A stretch of 64,000 nt of DNA, from contig NZ_CANLBS010000001.1 in assembly GCF_947488945.1 (NCBI RefSeq), forward strand, positions 372,001 through 436,000. Reading direction: 5' to 3'. Under the pieces are notes generated by a model. That model worked only from the letters and a program-made list of their open reading frames with translations. It was not told the DNA's origin and did not search any database. Below, one piece after another: positions 63,900 through 64,000 of this stretch (position 1 is the first letter of the stretch; each line of letters opens with the position of its first letter). The stretch comes from an uncultured Streptomyces sp. Its GTDB lineage: Bacteria; Actinomycetota; Actinomycetes; Streptomycetales; Streptomycetaceae. The position numbers and the translations under genes were made by a program.

Positions 63900-64000
63900 G
63901 CCCCAGCAGCGAGAGCGGGCGGGAGCGTTCCGGCCGGGGCGCCACGGAGACCAGACCGCCGGGCGAACACGACGTCAGGGGCCACGCCTTCCACGACGAG
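63896..64000 (+). CDS. 5' end of the next gene of the osmoprotectant operon
   Basis: An ATG overlapping the ATPase stop (ATGA) opens a frame that continues past the window: 35 codons starting MSPSSESGRERS, hydrophilic and charged. From operon logic it should encode a second permease or a permease-binding-protein fusion with a disordered N-terminus. The family cannot be confirmed from this piece. Confidence 0.75.
   Translation, partial: MSPSSESGRERSGRGATETRPPGEHDVRGHAFHDE

Overview
The window looks like chromosomal DNA of a Streptomyces (Actinobacteria). It has very high GC with strong G/C bias at third codon positions. It carries Streptomyces hallmarks: an SsgA-like sporulation protein, a nag-type PTS with a DasR-like site, a bxl-type xylobiose locus, a Cys-rich leader peptide before cysO-cysM, twin-arginine substrates and many GTG starts. 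From memory, the order from about 29.6 kb to the right end (rdgB, rph, PTS IIB/IIC, cysO/cysM, clpS, pncB/pncA, M6 protease, ssgG-like, hppD, AsnC) resembles the S. coelicolor SCO2899-SCO2930 region. I could not run an alignment.

Layout. 0-3.2 kb: an edge gene, a solute:sodium symporter with its DUF3311 partner, and a SEC-C protein. 3.3-8.1 kb looks accessory: an orphan PLD-nuclease/SF2-helicase/DUF3427 protein and a Streptomyces-type helix-turn-helix protein behind a repeated GGTCACGG array. 8.3-16.9 kb: S66 peptidase, isochorismatase-like hydrolase, peptidoglycan-binding protein, DUF445 protein, SGNH hydrolase, glutaredoxin-like protein and DUF1707 protein, with a 22-bp tandem repeat block at 10.6 kb. 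17-20 kb: a latex-clearing-protein (rubber oxygenase) homologue facing a tandem-domain TetR regulator. 20-25.5 kb: a three-gene ABC-2 exporter divergent from a class A penicillin-binding protein. 25.5-29.2 kb: guanidinium exporter behind a candidate guanidine-III riboswitch, GroES-like protein, DUF3618 protein, Bcp and a ProP-type transporter.

29.2-34 kb: an HNH-endonuclease remnant abutting tRNA-Leu(UAG), then rdgB, a lipoprotein, rph and the GlcNAc-type PTS pair. 33.7-40.4 kb: a LacI regulator and the sugar operon bxlEFGA, with a CGAAACTTTCG operator on the bxlE ribosome-binding region. 40.5-45 kb: an apparently leaderless gene, an MBL hydrolase, a membrane-anchored MazF/PemK-like protein, and mec, a leader peptide, cysO and cysM (carrier-protein-dependent cysteine synthesis). 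45-50.5 kb: amino-acid permease, DUF2017, clpS, pncB and pncA. 50.5-60.1 kb: secreted M6 protease, two RDD membrane proteins, an SsgA-like protein (ssgG by context), a GlcD-like oxidase and a TPR protein. 60.2-64 kb: hppD divergent from an AsnC regulator across an ACTGGGC triplet operator, then an OpuA/ProU-type osmoprotectant ABC operon running off the edge.

I found no rRNA, CRISPR array, intact insertion sequence, integrase or large biosynthetic cluster. The best leads are regulatory and accessory: the leader peptide with its palindrome, the riboswitch/exporter pair, the Lcp homologue with a double-TetR neighbour, and the orphan PLD-helicase. I cannot show that any of these is an undescribed system.
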